Positions 1 through 9,675 of a DNA stretch of 51,568 bases are shown in pieces. The notes below the pieces were generated by a model. That model had not been told where the DNA came from, made no database searches, and was given only the letters and a program-made list of their open reading frames with translations. Position 1 is the stretch's first letter. Each line of letters begins with the position of its first letter. Where the stretch lies: NCBI GenBank assembly GCA_001003705.1, contig LCPQ01000004.1, forward strand, positions 1-51,568. Direction: 5' to 3'. Origin of the DNA: Parcubacteria group bacterium GW2011_GWA2_48_9 (GTDB lineage: Bacteria > Patescibacteriota > Patescibacteriia > UBA10025). A program made the position numbers and the translations under genes.

Positions 1-347
1 CGTCTCATGACGCGAAACAGTAGATCAGCATCGATAGTAGCGCCGCATTGCCGGCAAGTGAGGTGCCCGACGGGCATTTGGAGAGAGACACCATTCAGGA
101 AGGCAAAGCGGAGTGTTTCAGCGCTCCAGAGATGACCCCCGCCTTGCAGACAGGAATGCTCGACGCCATATTTCTTAACCGCTCGGTACTCAGGCGTCGA
201 GACGCAGACCCACGTTTCTCGGCAAACGACAACTCTCCTCAGGCATTTGGAACAATACCAGTGGTCCCGAAATGTGATGCACGGAGTTTTGCACTCCGGA
301 CACTGAAGCTCGGCTGCAGCCGCGGTTGGTAACGCCGTATGCCGCAT
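1..347 (-). CDS. Zinc-ribbon protein, C-terminus cut by the window edge
   Basis: An open frame runs on the minus strand from an ATG at 347 to the window edge without a stop (115 codons). A very strong ribosome binding site (GAGGGGG) lies about 5 bases upstream and decides the start. The protein has Cys pairs CPEC and CSKC near residues 16-37 and a third pair CRQC near residue 101, so it probably binds zinc. The exact family is not recognised. Two other small Cys-pair proteins in the window (46215-46682 and 49323-49628) have the same style and the same strong ribosome binding sites. The plus-strand frame over this stretch is taken as a shadow because it has no ribosome site or recognisable motif. 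Confidence 0.6.
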   Translation of the reverse strand, partial: MRHTALPTAAAAELQCPECKTPCITFRDHWYCSKCLRRVVVCRETWVCVSTPEYRAVKKYGVEHSCLQGGGHLWSAETLRFAFLNGVSLQMPVGHLTCRQCGATIDADLLFRVMR

Positions 348-391
348 ATATCCCCCTCTCTATGGGCTTTTTAAAGGCCTATGTTTGATGT

Positions 392-419
392 TTTATAAGA
401 CAGCTATACCCTTCGACAA
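392..419 (-). promoter_or_regulatory. Possible promoter of the zinc-ribbon gene
   Basis: On the minus strand a TTGTCG -35-like hexamer (419-414) and a TATAAA -10-like hexamer (397-392) are 16 bases apart and point to the ATG at 347. The -35 lies inside a palindromic repeat (409-427). Spacing is acceptable but the match is partial. Confidence 0.35.
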
Positions 420-427
420 GCTCAGGG
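409..427. repeat. Single REP-like palindrome
   Basis: CCCTTCGACAAGCTCAGGG is an imperfect 19-base palindrome of the REP type that recurs in intergenic regions of many genomes. Only one arm is seen here, and it overlaps the putative promoter of the zinc-ribbon gene. Confidence 0.5.
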
Positions 428-433
428 TTTAAC

Positions 434-460
434 AAAAAAACTAGCCGCTTGGTGGCTAGT
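434..460 (-). terminator. Rho-independent terminator
   Basis: Read on the minus strand, ACTAGCC (460-454) pairs with GGCTAGT (446-440) around a 7-base loop and is followed by a run of T. It sits 30 bases after the stop of the 36-residue peptide gene at 491-601 and closes that transcription unit. Confidence 0.8.
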
Positions 461-490
461 CTGTGGTGAATCCTATTTGTAAATGGAAAC

Positions 491-601
491 CTACAGTCCA
501 GTCATCAAGCTGCTAGCGCCAAGAATAATAATAGCAAGAACAAGTCCCGTGACGACGAGGTTGTAGACATTTTGATTTGTCTGGGACTTTGCCTGTGCCA
601 T
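491..601 (-). CDS. Small single-span membrane peptide (36 aa)
   Basis: The minus strand encodes a 36-residue peptide, starting MAQAKSQTNQ. A short polar N-terminus (residues 1-14) is followed by one hydrophobic segment (about 15-34, including LVLAIIILGA). A promoter lies just upstream (TTGACG, 17 bases, TATCCT at 652-624) and a hairpin terminator follows at 434-460, so the gene forms a complete tiny transcription unit of about 180 bases. No Shine-Dalgarno sequence is evident. The family is not recognised. The alternative is a small non-coding RNA, but the clean hydrophobic helix favours translation. Confidence 0.55.
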   Translation of the reverse strand: MAQAKSQTNQNVYNLVVTGLVLAIIILGASSLMTGL

Positions 602-623
602 AGATAATGTTTGAGTACCTAAA

Positions 624-652
624 AGGATAGCAGAAAAAAAGTGAATCGTCAA
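624..652 (-). promoter_or_regulatory. Promoter of the 36-aa peptide gene
   Basis: On the minus strand TTGACG (652-647) and TATCCT (629-624) are separated by exactly 17 bases. The predicted start of transcription falls about 16 bases before the ATG at 601. Confidence 0.6.
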
Positions 653-660
653 GCGACCTT

Positions 661-780
661 TCAATTAACGAGTTAACGAATTACGAATTTCGCATTCGTT
701 GCTTTGAAGATTCCTCGCTATTCTAAAAAATACCAAAAAAAAACTAATGCGTAATTCGTTAATCCGCAATTCGCCAACAT
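661..780. repeat. Intergenic ATTCG-word repeat, full copy
   Basis: The left part is built from words such as TTAACGAATTACG and the right part from the inverse words (GTAATTCGTTAA). The core is less repetitive and contains GAAGATTC. The same arrangement recurs at 3706, 23132, 34315 and 39168. It abuts the stop of ndk. No gene is seen in it. Confidence 0.6.
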
Positions 781-785
781 GCAAG

Positions 786-1397
786 CTAATTATACATCAA
801 ATCTTCGTCCACCCGTTTATAGTCCTGTATTTCGTTCTTGTGGAACCATAGTTCTTCCTCAAATTTTGCCTCCTCGACGTTTCCTGACGCATGGATCATG
901 TTTTTCACCGTTCGCTTCCGCATGTTGGCGAGAATAGGCGAATCGATGGAAAAGTCGCCTCGTATAGTTCCCGGTTGGGCGTTTCGCGGCAACGTGTGCC
1001 CGACCATCATTCGTACGGCATCGACGGCGTGGACACCCTGTAAAAGGACTGCAACAACCGGCCCAGATGTGAGAAAATCGATATTCCACTCACGCACGAT
1101 TTTGCCTATTTCATACGGATCAGTAGTCCCGAGATGCTCCCCCGGATCTTTACCATATTCTCTGTATGATTGTAAGGTTTTCTCTCCGATGGAAGCGAGG
1201 TAGTCCCGGTCATCCGAATAATGCTTGGCTATCACGTCAGCGTCCACGTGCACCATTTTCAATGCAACGATCTTCAAGCCAGCTTTCTCGAAACGTCCGA
1301 TGATCTCCCCTACGAGCGCGCGCTTCACACTATCCGGCTTGAGTAAAATAACTGTCCGCTCCATGTCGATCATTTCATTTTTTTCTATACCGTCCAT
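786..1397 (-). CDS. ndk: Nucleoside diphosphate kinase, extended form
   Basis: Transfers the gamma phosphate between nucleoside triphosphates and diphosphates through a phospho-histidine in the cytoplasm. The N-terminal strand ERTVILLKPDSVKR, the segment FLTSGPVVAVLLQG, the motif PGTIRGDF and the active-site region NMIHASGNVEEAKFE are all family hallmarks, with His as phospho-acceptor. At about 203 residues it is longer than the usual 135-150. Extra residues lie before FLTSGP, between GDF and IHASG, and at the C-terminus. I chose the ATG at 1397, directly after the stop of the response regulator; a TTG further upstream would overlap it, and the ATGs at 1373 and 1364 are also possible. Transcribed with the response regulator. 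Confidence 0.93.
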   Translation of the reverse strand: MDGIEKNEMIDMERTVILLKPDSVKRALVGEIIGRFEKAGLKIVALKMVHVDADVIAKHYSDDRDYLASIGEKTLQSYREYGKDPGEHLGTTDPYEIGKIVREWNIDFLTSGPVVAVLLQGVHAVDAVRMMVGHTLPRNAQPGTIRGDFSIDSPILANMRKRTVKNMIHASGNVEEAKFEEELWFHKNEIQDYKRVDEDLMYN

Positions 1398-1398
1398 A

Positions 1399-1791
1399 TT
1401 ATTTCTTTTCAAAAAAACTGCGGACTTTTAGCACTACTTCCGCTGGTGTGTGATCCGATTTAATGAAGTAATCATCAGCACCTAAATCTTTCCCCTTGTT
1501 CACATCCTCATCCTGCCCAAGGTTAGTAAGAAGAATGATAGGAATTTTCCGTGTCGATGGATCAGACTTTAATTCTTTTAAGACTGCGAAGCCATCTATC
1601 TTGGGAATAATTATGTCCAATAAGATGATATCAGGCAACTCTTTTTTCGCTATCTCGAGCCCAGCAGCGCCATCAGCTGCAGTCATGACCTTCACGCCTT
1701 CCTTCGAAAACTTCGCGACGTACATTTCAGAAAGCATTTTCTCATCTTCGACGAGCAAGATCTTGAGTGATTTGAGTGATTGGTTTGGCAT
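1399..1791 (-). CDS. Orphan CheY-like response regulator (receiver only)
   Basis: A single receiver domain of 130 residues without an output domain. The acidic pocket is in VEDE (Asp16 and neighbours), the phospho-acceptor is Asp59 in ILLDI, the switch Thr89 is in LLTNLG and Lys111 is in DDYFIKSD. The start is fixed by an AAGGAG ribosome site 7 bases before the ATG. It has its own promoter (1816-1844) and runs into ndk. No histidine kinase lies nearby. It resembles the receiver protein at 16541-16948 in the pilus operon, sharing TNLGQ, LGADDY and EVV blocks, so the two are paralogues. A role in pilus or surface regulation is only inference. Confidence 0.92.
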   Translation of the reverse strand: MPNQSLKSLKILLVEDEKMLSEMYVAKFSKEGVKVMTAADGAAGLEIAKKELPDIILLDIIIPKIDGFAVLKELKSDPSTRKIPIILLTNLGQDEDVNKGKDLGADDYFIKSDHTPAEVVLKVRSFFEKK

Positions 1792-1815
1792 AGAATTACT
1801 CCTTTATGGATTAGA

Positions 1816-1844
1816 ATGATACCAGCGGAGACTTCCCCCGTCAA
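1816..1844 (-). promoter_or_regulatory. Promoter of the response regulator and ndk
   Basis: On the minus strand TTGACG (1844-1839) and TATCAT (1821-1816) are 17 bases apart, and transcription would start about 18 bases before the ATG at 1791. The first bases of the -35 overlap an AACCCCGTTA inverted-repeat arm, as in the promoter at 49059. Confidence 0.65.
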
Positions 1845-1953
1845 CCCCGTTAAAAAATGTACATAACGCACTTCAGGATACTAAAGGTTTTTATAGAACT
1901 AGAGTCTTGAAATAATCATAGAAGTCTTTAGTACATTTTTTTCTAACGGGGTT
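1843..1953. repeat. AACCCCGTTA inverted repeat around a promoter region
   Basis: The arm at 1843-1862 and the arm at 1931-1953 are inverted copies (AACCCCGTTA, an A-rich stretch, then TGTAC; the second has three extra bases). Inside, TACTAAAG (near 1879) and CTTTAGTA (near 1925) form a second inverted pair. The outer arm overlaps the gatA stop and the inner arm overlaps the -35 of the response regulator promoter. A second, shorter version lies at 48954-49060. Confidence 0.7.
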
Positions 1954-3403
1954 ACATCTCCGGCTTTAATAAATGCCATGATGTTGCCTGTTCGTACGCT
2001 TGTGCCATCTGAAGTATAGTTTGTTCTTCAAAAGGCCTGCCAATTACTTGCAGCCCTACAGGCAACTCGTCGATCTGTCCACATGGCACGGAGATAGCGG
2101 GAAGATTAGCAATGTTCGCTGGTACGGTAAAAATGTCACAAAGATACATCGTCAATGGATCACTGAATTTTTCACCGAGGGTGAAAGCCACCGAAGGACT
2201 TGTGGGTGTGATTAAACAGTCCACCTCTTTAAGGACCTCATGATATTCATGACCGATGATGTCCCTCACTCGCTGGGCTTGCTGGTAATACTGGTCTGCG
2301 TGCCCTTTTGAAAGCGAAAAGGCTCCCAGGATGATGCGGCGTTTTACTTCGGGACCGAATCCTGCTTCCCGAGTCTGTCGATACATTTCATCAAGCGACT
2401 GGCCCTCAATGGATAATCCGTAGCGAACGCCATCGTACCTCGCCATATTTGCTGATACTTCTGAAGTGACAGTAATATAATAGGCGGGGAGGGCGTACTT
2501 CGTATGTGGAACTGACACCTCCCGTACCTTGCATGATAGTTTTTTGAATACATCAAGTGCGTCATACACAGACTTTCTGATCCGTTCATCCATACCATCG
2601 ACAAAAAATTCTTTCGGTATACCGATCGTCTTCCCGGCAATCGATCCTTCTATGCTTGACAAAGGGAAAAGCGGCTCGTCGGCTGAAGTGGTGTCCTGCC
2701 TGTCCTTCCCGGCAACTGCGAGAAATAGCGCCGCCGCATCGCGCACAGAAGTGGCCAGGGGGCCGATCTGATCCAATGAAGATGTCATCGCTATGAGGCC
2801 GTACCGGGACACGCGGCCATAGGTCGGTTTCAGGCCTACCACTCCGCACAATGCCGCGGGCTGACGTATGGACCCTCCCGTATCGGACCCAAGCGCCGCT
2901 GGAACCATGCGAGCAGCAACCGCGGCGGCTGAACCGCCCGACGACCCGCCGGGAACACGCTCGAGGTTCCAGGGGTTTTTTGTTTTTTGGTACGCAGAAT
3001 TTTCTGTGGATGCGCCCATACCGAACTCGTCCAAATTTGTCTTACCCACAATGATCGCTCCCTCGTCACGAAGCCGCTTGACTGCGGTAGCATCGTACGA
3101 AGCTACGTAGTGTTCCAGAATTTTCGATGCTGCGGTGGTGCGAACACCGCGCGTCATCGTATTATCCTTCACCGCAACAGGCACTCCCGCTAACGACCCG
3201 ATGTGTTCACCCCGTGCAATACGGTCATCAACGCGTTTCGCGTCTGCCAGTGATTCATCTCTCATGACGGTTAAAAAGGCTCCGATACGTTCATCGAGAG
3301 CATCGATCCGCTCCAGTGAAGACATCACCACTTCGGTAGCGGAGAATTTCTTCTGTCGCACCCCGGCGCTGATTTCGTCGATGGATAACTCGTTAGGTGG
3401 CAT
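1952..3403 (-). CDS. gatA: Glutamyl/aspartyl-tRNA amidotransferase subunit A
   Basis: Glutaminase subunit of GatCAB, which converts Glu-tRNA(Gln) or Asp-tRNA(Asn) to the amide form and supplies ammonia from glutamine. It is an amidase-signature enzyme of 483 residues, the usual length. The Ser-cisSer-Lys triad is visible: Lys79 in VAVKDN, Ser154 in PGGSSGGSAA and Ser178 in GSDTGGSIRQ, the positions known from the Staphylococcus aureus enzyme. The start at 3403 overlaps the end of gatC by 11 bases, so the two are translationally coupled. gatB is not in the window. The stop codon lies in one arm of an inverted repeat. Confidence 0.97.
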   Translation of the reverse strand: MPPNELSIDEISAGVRQKKFSATEVVMSSLERIDALDERIGAFLTVMRDESLADAKRVDDRIARGEHIGSLAGVPVAVKDNTMTRGVRTTAASKILEHYVASYDATAVKRLRDEGAIIVGKTNLDEFGMGASTENSAYQKTKNPWNLERVPGGSSGGSAAAVAARMVPAALGSDTGGSIRQPAALCGVVGLKPTYGRVSRYGLIAMTSSLDQIGPLATSVRDAAALFLAVAGKDRQDTTSADEPLFPLSSIEGSIAGKTIGIPKEFFVDGMDERIRKSVYDALDVFKKLSCKVREVSVPHTKYALPAYYITVTSEVSANMARYDGVRYGLSIEGQSLDEMYRQTREAGFGPEVKRRIILGAFSLSKGHADQYYQQAQRVRDIIGHEYHEVLKEVDCLITPTSPSVAFTLGEKFSDPLTMYLCDIFTVPANIANLPAISVPCGQIDELPVGLQVIGRPFEEQTILQMAQAYEQATSWHLLKPEM

Positions 3404-3686
3404 CTTTCACTGGTGGCACTTCGATTGATCTGCCGTTCCTTTTTGGTACGGCGGCTACGAGCCCGTCGGCATCTGAAAACTGTACTATCGAATCCGACTC
3501 AGAGATATCCTCTAATGACTTCGGGGGATGGGACGATACTGCCGTAGTGTCGTGAACCTCCCGGATATGACCCGCATACTCGAGTATTGAATCGAGCTGT
3601 GTGCGAAAAAGTTCTTTCTCCTCATTGGTGAGGGAAATACGCGTGAGTTTCGCGAGGTGGTCAATTTCAGATATCGTTAATGCCAT
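3393..3686 (-). CDS. gatC: Glutamyl/aspartyl-tRNA amidotransferase subunit C
   Basis: Small subunit that wraps around GatA and stabilises the GatCAB complex. At 97 residues it has the usual length, with the typical N-terminal helix (ISEIDHLAKLTRISLTNEE) and the later block LEDISESDSIVQ. It is placed directly before gatA with an 11-base overlap. There is no Shine-Dalgarno sequence. An extended -10 promoter (3697-3705) ends only 10 bases before the ATG, so the message should be almost leaderless. Confidence 0.95.
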   Translation of the reverse strand: MALTISEIDHLAKLTRISLTNEEKELFRTQLDSILEYAGHIREVHDTTAVSSHPPKSLEDISESDSIVQFSDADGLVAAVPKRNGRSIEVPPVKDAT

Positions 3687-3696
3687 ATCTAAGAAT

Positions 3697-3705
3697 AGTA
3701 TAGCA
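3697..3705 (-). promoter_or_regulatory. Extended -10 promoter of gatCA
   Basis: On the minus strand TGC TATACT ends 10 bases before the gatC ATG. No -35 consensus is seen at the normal distance. The predicted 5-prime leader is only 3-4 bases. Confidence 0.55.
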
Positions 3706-5843
<2,138 letters not shown>

Positions 5844-5883
5844 CTAAACAAATGAATCTATGGGACACCAGCTATGACACAAA

Positions 5884-5993
5884 GCGCCCCTCACCTGTCA
5901 TCCTGAACTTGTTTCAGGATCTCGTTAGTTTGCTAGTAAAAAGCTTATATTCCGAAACGAGTTCGGAATGACGTGAATAAGAGAGTGGGGCGC
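5884..5993. repeat. Composite REP pair, type TGTCATCCTGAA
   Basis: Outer arms GCGCCCC (5884-5890) and GGGGCGC (5987-5993) are inverted. Each side carries its own palindrome: TGTCATCCTGAACTTGTTTC on the left, and on the right the inverted relative based on TTCCGAAAC / GTTCGGAA. The two arms differ, but each stays self-complementary. Further copies are at 11208 and 31875. It lies between ligA and the minor pilin genes. An ATTCG-word tail follows at 6028-6053. Confidence 0.8.
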
Positions 5994-6048
5994 ATGTGTG
6001 TAAGTCAAGTTTCGGCAAGCAATCCGTAATGTATTATTCACCAATTCG

Positions 6049-7671
6049 TTAATTACAGTCTGCGTTGGTGAAATCAACACAGAATTTATCATCCGGGCCG
6101 GTGAGGAGCGGCGAACTGCTCAACGAATACCAATCGAGATAGGTTTTGTACGAATCATACGGTACGCTTGTGTCCGACTGGGCAAGAAAGTAAATCTTCT
6201 GATAGTTGTTACATGCGCCTCCGGGACAATCCGCGGCAGTCGTGCATGCTTCCCCGCTATTAGCACCTCCGGTGCATAATGTCCCCAGTTTTACCGGATT
6301 CGTGAAAAGGCATTCAAACTGGCAAGGAGTGCCTCCATTTGTAGGAATATTAAATGTCTCCTTATAGGTGGAGTTCCCGGGATTATTGTCCACGTCTTCA
6401 TCGAGATATATTGCTGAGGGGACACCCTCGTGTCTTCCGTTAATACGAACATAATATTCACTTGGCGCGAGACTTAAGGGCGCCGCCATGATATTGGGTG
6501 TCACGTAGAATCCTGCGTAGTTGGACGAGCCGGAATAATTTTGTGAAGTGATGCTGCACATGTTTACATACCCAGGTTGTTTGCATCTCGCCACCTGAAG
6601 AGTATTCGACGCCGCTCCGGGATCGCAGGCCCCCTGCCAGCCGGATCCAGTACAAGCGATTATTCCGCCGACCTGTTCAGCGGTGATGCACGAACATTGT
6701 GACGGCACCCCTTGTTCTATTTCCAAACGCCCCGAACGGTAAATCGGCGGATTGACGCTGATCGGATTAATCTTCACAAGCGTTTCTTCAGAGAACAGCA
6801 CATACTCAAATATGCCGGAGAGTGTCGTCTGCCACGGTACGGTCGCGACCACCGACTGCGCAAACCCCTGCTTCTCACCTATAGACTGCACAGTGATAGA
6901 CGTCGATGCATTTACTATTTCACCGCTGCCAAGATTCCCATCATTCTCCGAATAGGCGACAATTTGAACCGACTTCAATAACTGATCTGTCAAACCCGCT
7001 GGTGTTCCTCCGGGATTTTCACCAATAGTCCGGAGACGCACACGGTACATGTTTTGCCTATCTGGAAAATTCAATATCTCTTGGCCACCGCTAAGATCGC
7101 TCTCATCGATCACATGCTTCTGAGCGTTTGGCAAAACGGCAATAGGACTTCCGGGCCTCCAACCGACAAAGGTTACTTCAAGGCTAGTCGCAGTTGATTC
7201 TGCAGCATCCCAGCTGACTACCCACGAATCAATACATGCGCCTGTCCATCCGGCTCCGCAGTCCGTAGGGTTCGCGATTGTGTAGTCAATTTGTTCAGAT
7301 TCATTTTCTGTGAGATCATGCGCTGCTGATCCAGAGAACTCCGTCGCATCATTCTGGTACGCCGCGTCACTAGAGAATGCTGTCGTGGAAGAATAGCTCG
7401 CAATGTCCGCTACAACCGTTGCTGGCTCTTGGTCATTTTCTTTTCCTACGCGGACACGGTATAAACCGCGTTCGACACCGCTCTCGGCCGCATAATACGC
7501 CGATACGGCGTGGCCGATATTGCTGGAGAGCCGCAGCTCCCGAATGATAATCGCCGCGACGCCGAGCCCGATCAGTGTAACGAGAGAGACGATCAATAGG
7601 GAAAAAATTACGGCGATACCGCCCTGGTCGCGCTGGCGTTCAGATGAGTTTTTATTAAGGGATTGTGACAT
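6049..7671 (-). CDS. PilX-like minor pilin, large extracellular part
   Basis: 540 residues. The N-terminus has a basic leader (SERQRDQGG), one long hydrophobic helix (about 19-45, IAVIFSLLIVSLVTLIGLGV) and AYYAAESGVERGLYRVR, the pattern of the PilX N-terminal domain. The rest is a long secreted part with many Cys residues in its second half (for example CSCITAE, CDFTNADC-like ends), probably disulfide-bonded. It is the last gene of the minor pilin cluster and its start overlaps the preceding prepilin gene by 17 bases. A role as a minor pilin or tip component is inferred from position and the N-terminus; the C-terminal part is not recognised. Confidence 0.8.
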   Translation of the reverse strand: MSQSLNKNSSERQRDQGGIAVIFSLLIVSLVTLIGLGVAAIIIRELRLSSNIGHAVSAYYAAESGVERGLYRVRVGKENDQEPATVVADIASYSSTTAFSSDAAYQNDATEFSGSAAHDLTENESEQIDYTIANPTDCGAGWTGACIDSWVVSWDAAESTATSLEVTFVGWRPGSPIAVLPNAQKHVIDESDLSGGQEILNFPDRQNMYRVRLRTIGENPGGTPAGLTDQLLKSVQIVAYSENDGNLGSGEIVNASTSITVQSIGEKQGFAQSVVATVPWQTTLSGIFEYVLFSEETLVKINPISVNPPIYRSGRLEIEQGVPSQCSCITAEQVGGIIACTGSGWQGACDPGAASNTLQVARCKQPGYVNMCSITSQNYSGSSNYAGFYVTPNIMAAPLSLAPSEYYVRINGRHEGVPSAIYLDEDVDNNPGNSTYKETFNIPTNGGTPCQFECLFTNPVKLGTLCTGGANSGEACTTAADCPGGACNNYQKIYFLAQSDTSVPYDSYKTYLDWYSLSSSPLLTGPDDKFCVDFTNADCN

Positions 7672-8461
7672 CTCCGTGCTTATTTAGAACTTCGAAATTC
7701 ACTTGACGAGTGGAAACGATGGTCTCGAGAGACAGATGACCCTGCTCCCTCGGCTTTCCTGACGTGCCGCGCACATCGATGACCATACGGACTTTCGGCT
7801 GGTACTGTCCACCGTCGGTATAATAGAGGCAAGGGTCGCCAGAACCGGCACAGCGATGAGACCCCCACTGGTACGTCCCGTTGCTGACAATATTGCAACT
7901 TAACGAGGGACCGCATGTCCCTGGATACTCGGGATCAAAAAAAGGATCAGCCGAGGGTGTAATGACGAATTGTACGTCCTTAATATCAATTTGTGACGGG
8001 GTGATGTTTGTACAGTTTCCAGAGGTAAACGGGTCGACAGGGCTGTCTGTATAACAATATCGAAGAGTGCCTCGACCACCTGTAATCTCATAATCTATAT
8101 AGATGTACGTGCCGTTTTGGTCAATGAGTGCGAGCGTTGTGACAGGGGCGGCATCAGGATACAAATCAATGAAACAACCGGGACCTGCGCATAATGCCCC
8201 ATCCAAATTCGGGTCCCGATAGTATGCATAGTGCACTGATCCCAGCCGTATGTTCTGCGCGATGCTTTCTACCATCTGCCGCATGTCATCCTGGATACGC
8301 TGGTTCGACGCGATGCGCCGCTGAACACCGGAAACGAGCACAAATAAATTCACCGCCATCAGCACTGCAGCGGAAAAAATGCCCATCGCAACGATGGCCT
8401 CGAGCAAGGTAAAGCCACGCCGGTCATTTTTGAAAGAATGTTTTCTGGAAAAGAGTGTCAT
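7655..8461 (-). CDS. Prepilin, PilW/GspJ-like minor pilin
   Basis: 268 residues. The class III signal RRGFTLLEAIVAMGIFSAAV (residues 14-33) is cut by prepilin peptidase after the Gly, leaving Phe at +1 and Glu at +5, followed by the hydrophobic assembly helix and then RRIASNQRIQDDMRQMVESIAQ, as in PilW/GspJ. The secreted domain has several Cys residues. The start lies inside the end of the four-helix gene (38-base overlap) and the end overlaps the PilX-like gene by 17 bases, so the genes are cotranscribed and probably coupled. Confidence 0.88.
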   Translation of the reverse strand: MTLFSRKHSFKNDRRGFTLLEAIVAMGIFSAAVLMAVNLFVLVSGVQRRIASNQRIQDDMRQMVESIAQNIRLGSVHYAYYRDPNLDGALCAGPGCFIDLYPDAAPVTTLALIDQNGTYIYIDYEITGGRGTLRYCYTDSPVDPFTSGNCTNITPSQIDIKDVQFVITPSADPFFDPEYPGTCGPSLSCNIVSNGTYQWGSHRCAGSGDPCLYYTDGGQYQPKVRMVIDVRGTSGKPREQGHLSLETIVSTRQVNFEVLNKHGDVTIP

Positions 8462-8933
8462 TTATTGGTGAAAAATATCTTGGGTAAGGGTAATCAGGGG
8501 ATTTTTGATGAATTTTCTCCGATCGCTGGTTAAATTCACGTTCACGTCTTTTGCTTTCTAATGATTGGACTAGTCTCATGAAAAGATAATCAGTCTTTCC
8601 ACATAACTCGTCCAGCTTCTTGAATTCCTGTTGAGTGATGAGTCCGTCTTCCCTGCAATCTTCTAGATCTCCATGCAACTCTGATAAGGACGGGGCGCAA
8701 ATGTTTTTTAACGAGTTGATGTACTTTCCGATACTTTGTCTGTACCCTTCCTGGATGTTTTGCTTGACTGATCGGGCAGCATCGTTCATTTGACTAACTC
8801 GTCGATGTTCAGACTTTGGGAATTGTTGCGTGAGCTGATAAATACTCTTGCGAAGTACCCTGGCATTCTTCCAAACAATCAGCTTCTTATACCCCTCTTT
8901 GCCATTTTTTTCGTAGTTAATCCTTTGTTCCAT
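8424..8933 (-). CDS. Four-helix bundle protein (S23/IVS type) inside the pilin cluster
   Basis: 169 residues. Helical throughout, with the family pattern KKLIVWKNARVLRKSIYQLTQ near the start, VKQNIQEGYRQ in the middle and a third and fourth helix (LSELHGDLEDCREDGLI). Such proteins were first seen in 23S rRNA intervening sequences and are frequent as free-standing genes in CPR; their function is unknown. I chose the ATG at 8933, preceded by a strong AGGGGG site at 7 bases, over the one at 8966. The gene separates two minor pilin genes and is bounded by an inverted repeat (8488-8501 and 8951-8964). A second family member lies at 37869-38240. Confidence 0.85.
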   Translation of the reverse strand: MEQRINYEKNGKEGYKKLIVWKNARVLRKSIYQLTQQFPKSEHRRVSQMNDAARSVKQNIQEGYRQSIGKYINSLKNICAPSLSELHGDLEDCREDGLITQQEFKKLDELCGKTDYLFMRLVQSLESKRREREFNQRSEKIHQKSPDYPYPRYFSPINDTLFQKTFFQK

Positions 8934-8964
8934 ATAAGTTCCCCCTGATTTCCCCTCATTACCC
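8488..8964. repeat. Inverted repeat bounding the four-helix gene
   Basis: GGGTAATCAGGGGA at 8488-8501 and, on the opposite strand, GGGTAATGAGGGGA at 8964-8951 match at 13 of 14 bases. The left arm lies inside the C-terminal codons of the four-helix gene and the right arm just before its ribosome site. It may mark the ends of an inserted cassette. Confidence 0.45.
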
Positions 8965-8991
8965 ATGATAACCCTTGAGGGTTAGAACCAC

Positions 8992-9675
8992 CTAAAACCA
9001 TCTCCAATCATACAGCCGCTCTTCGAGTATAACTTTATGCGCCGTCGCTGAACTGTTCGGCCACCTGACTTCTGAAATTACTCTGGCACCAACTTTGGCC
9101 GGATATGCCGCCACCGTAGACCCTACCTGCCCGCACGCAGCCTGTTCACTATTACCAGCTATCTTTTCAGCACCGCCCGCATTTTGACATATAACATTCA
9201 CATACATGAGCCGTGAGAATTGAGTGTCTCCCCCCCCAAAAGAACCACCTTGAAGATATTGACTGCTACTTAAATATACATTACTGCACGCCACACCCCC
9301 ACATATAATATTCGAATAGTTCCAGTCTGCTGCAGCGTTCGGGAAATAAAATGACATAGACGTAGCATTCGATGATACGTCAATACGAGGGAAGGCAATG
9401 GGCCAATTATTTGGTCCTTTTAATCCGGCGTCCCACTGGCTGAGAGTGAGCCAATTGCTATCCCGCGTGTTCCGCGCGATCTCTATGCCCTCACGGGCGA
9501 GACCCACAGCGGTAAGACGATCAGCGGCGACCCTGCCGGCACGTACGCTGGTCACGATAACCATGATAGTACCAAAGACGCCCGCCGTAATAATGCCGAT
9601 AGCAATGATTACCTCGATCATGCTCTGGCCTCGTCGGTTTTTTCCAATACTCGTGTGGCCAATGGCCAATCTCAT
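8992..9675 (-). CDS. Prepilin, PilV/GspI-like minor pilin
   Basis: 227 residues with the class III signal RRGQSMIEVIIAIGIITAGV (14-33): cleavage after the Gly, Glu at +5, then a hydrophobic helix. AVGLAREGIEIARNTRDSNW follows, a block common in PilV-like pilins of CPR genomes. A Cys-containing globular domain makes up the C-terminal half. The ATG overlaps the stop of the preceding pilin gene (ATGA), so the two are coupled. It is separated from the PilW-like gene by the four-helix gene. Confidence 0.87.
   Translation of the reverse strand: MRLAIGHTSIGKNRRGQSMIEVIIAIGIITAGVFGTIMVIVTSVRAGRVAADRLTAVGLAREGIEIARNTRDSNWLTLSQWDAGLKGPNNWPIAFPRIDVSSNATSMSFYFPNAAADWNYSNIICGGVACSNVYLSSSQYLQGGSFGGGDTQFSRLMYVNVICQNAGGAEKIAGNSEQAACGQVGSTVAAYPAKVGARVISEVRWPNSSATAHKVILEERLYDWRWF

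Noticed and set aside
1398-1412. TTG start for ndk at 1412
   Set aside because: It overlaps the end of the response regulator and adds residues that are not part of the family; the ATG at 1397 follows the stop directly.
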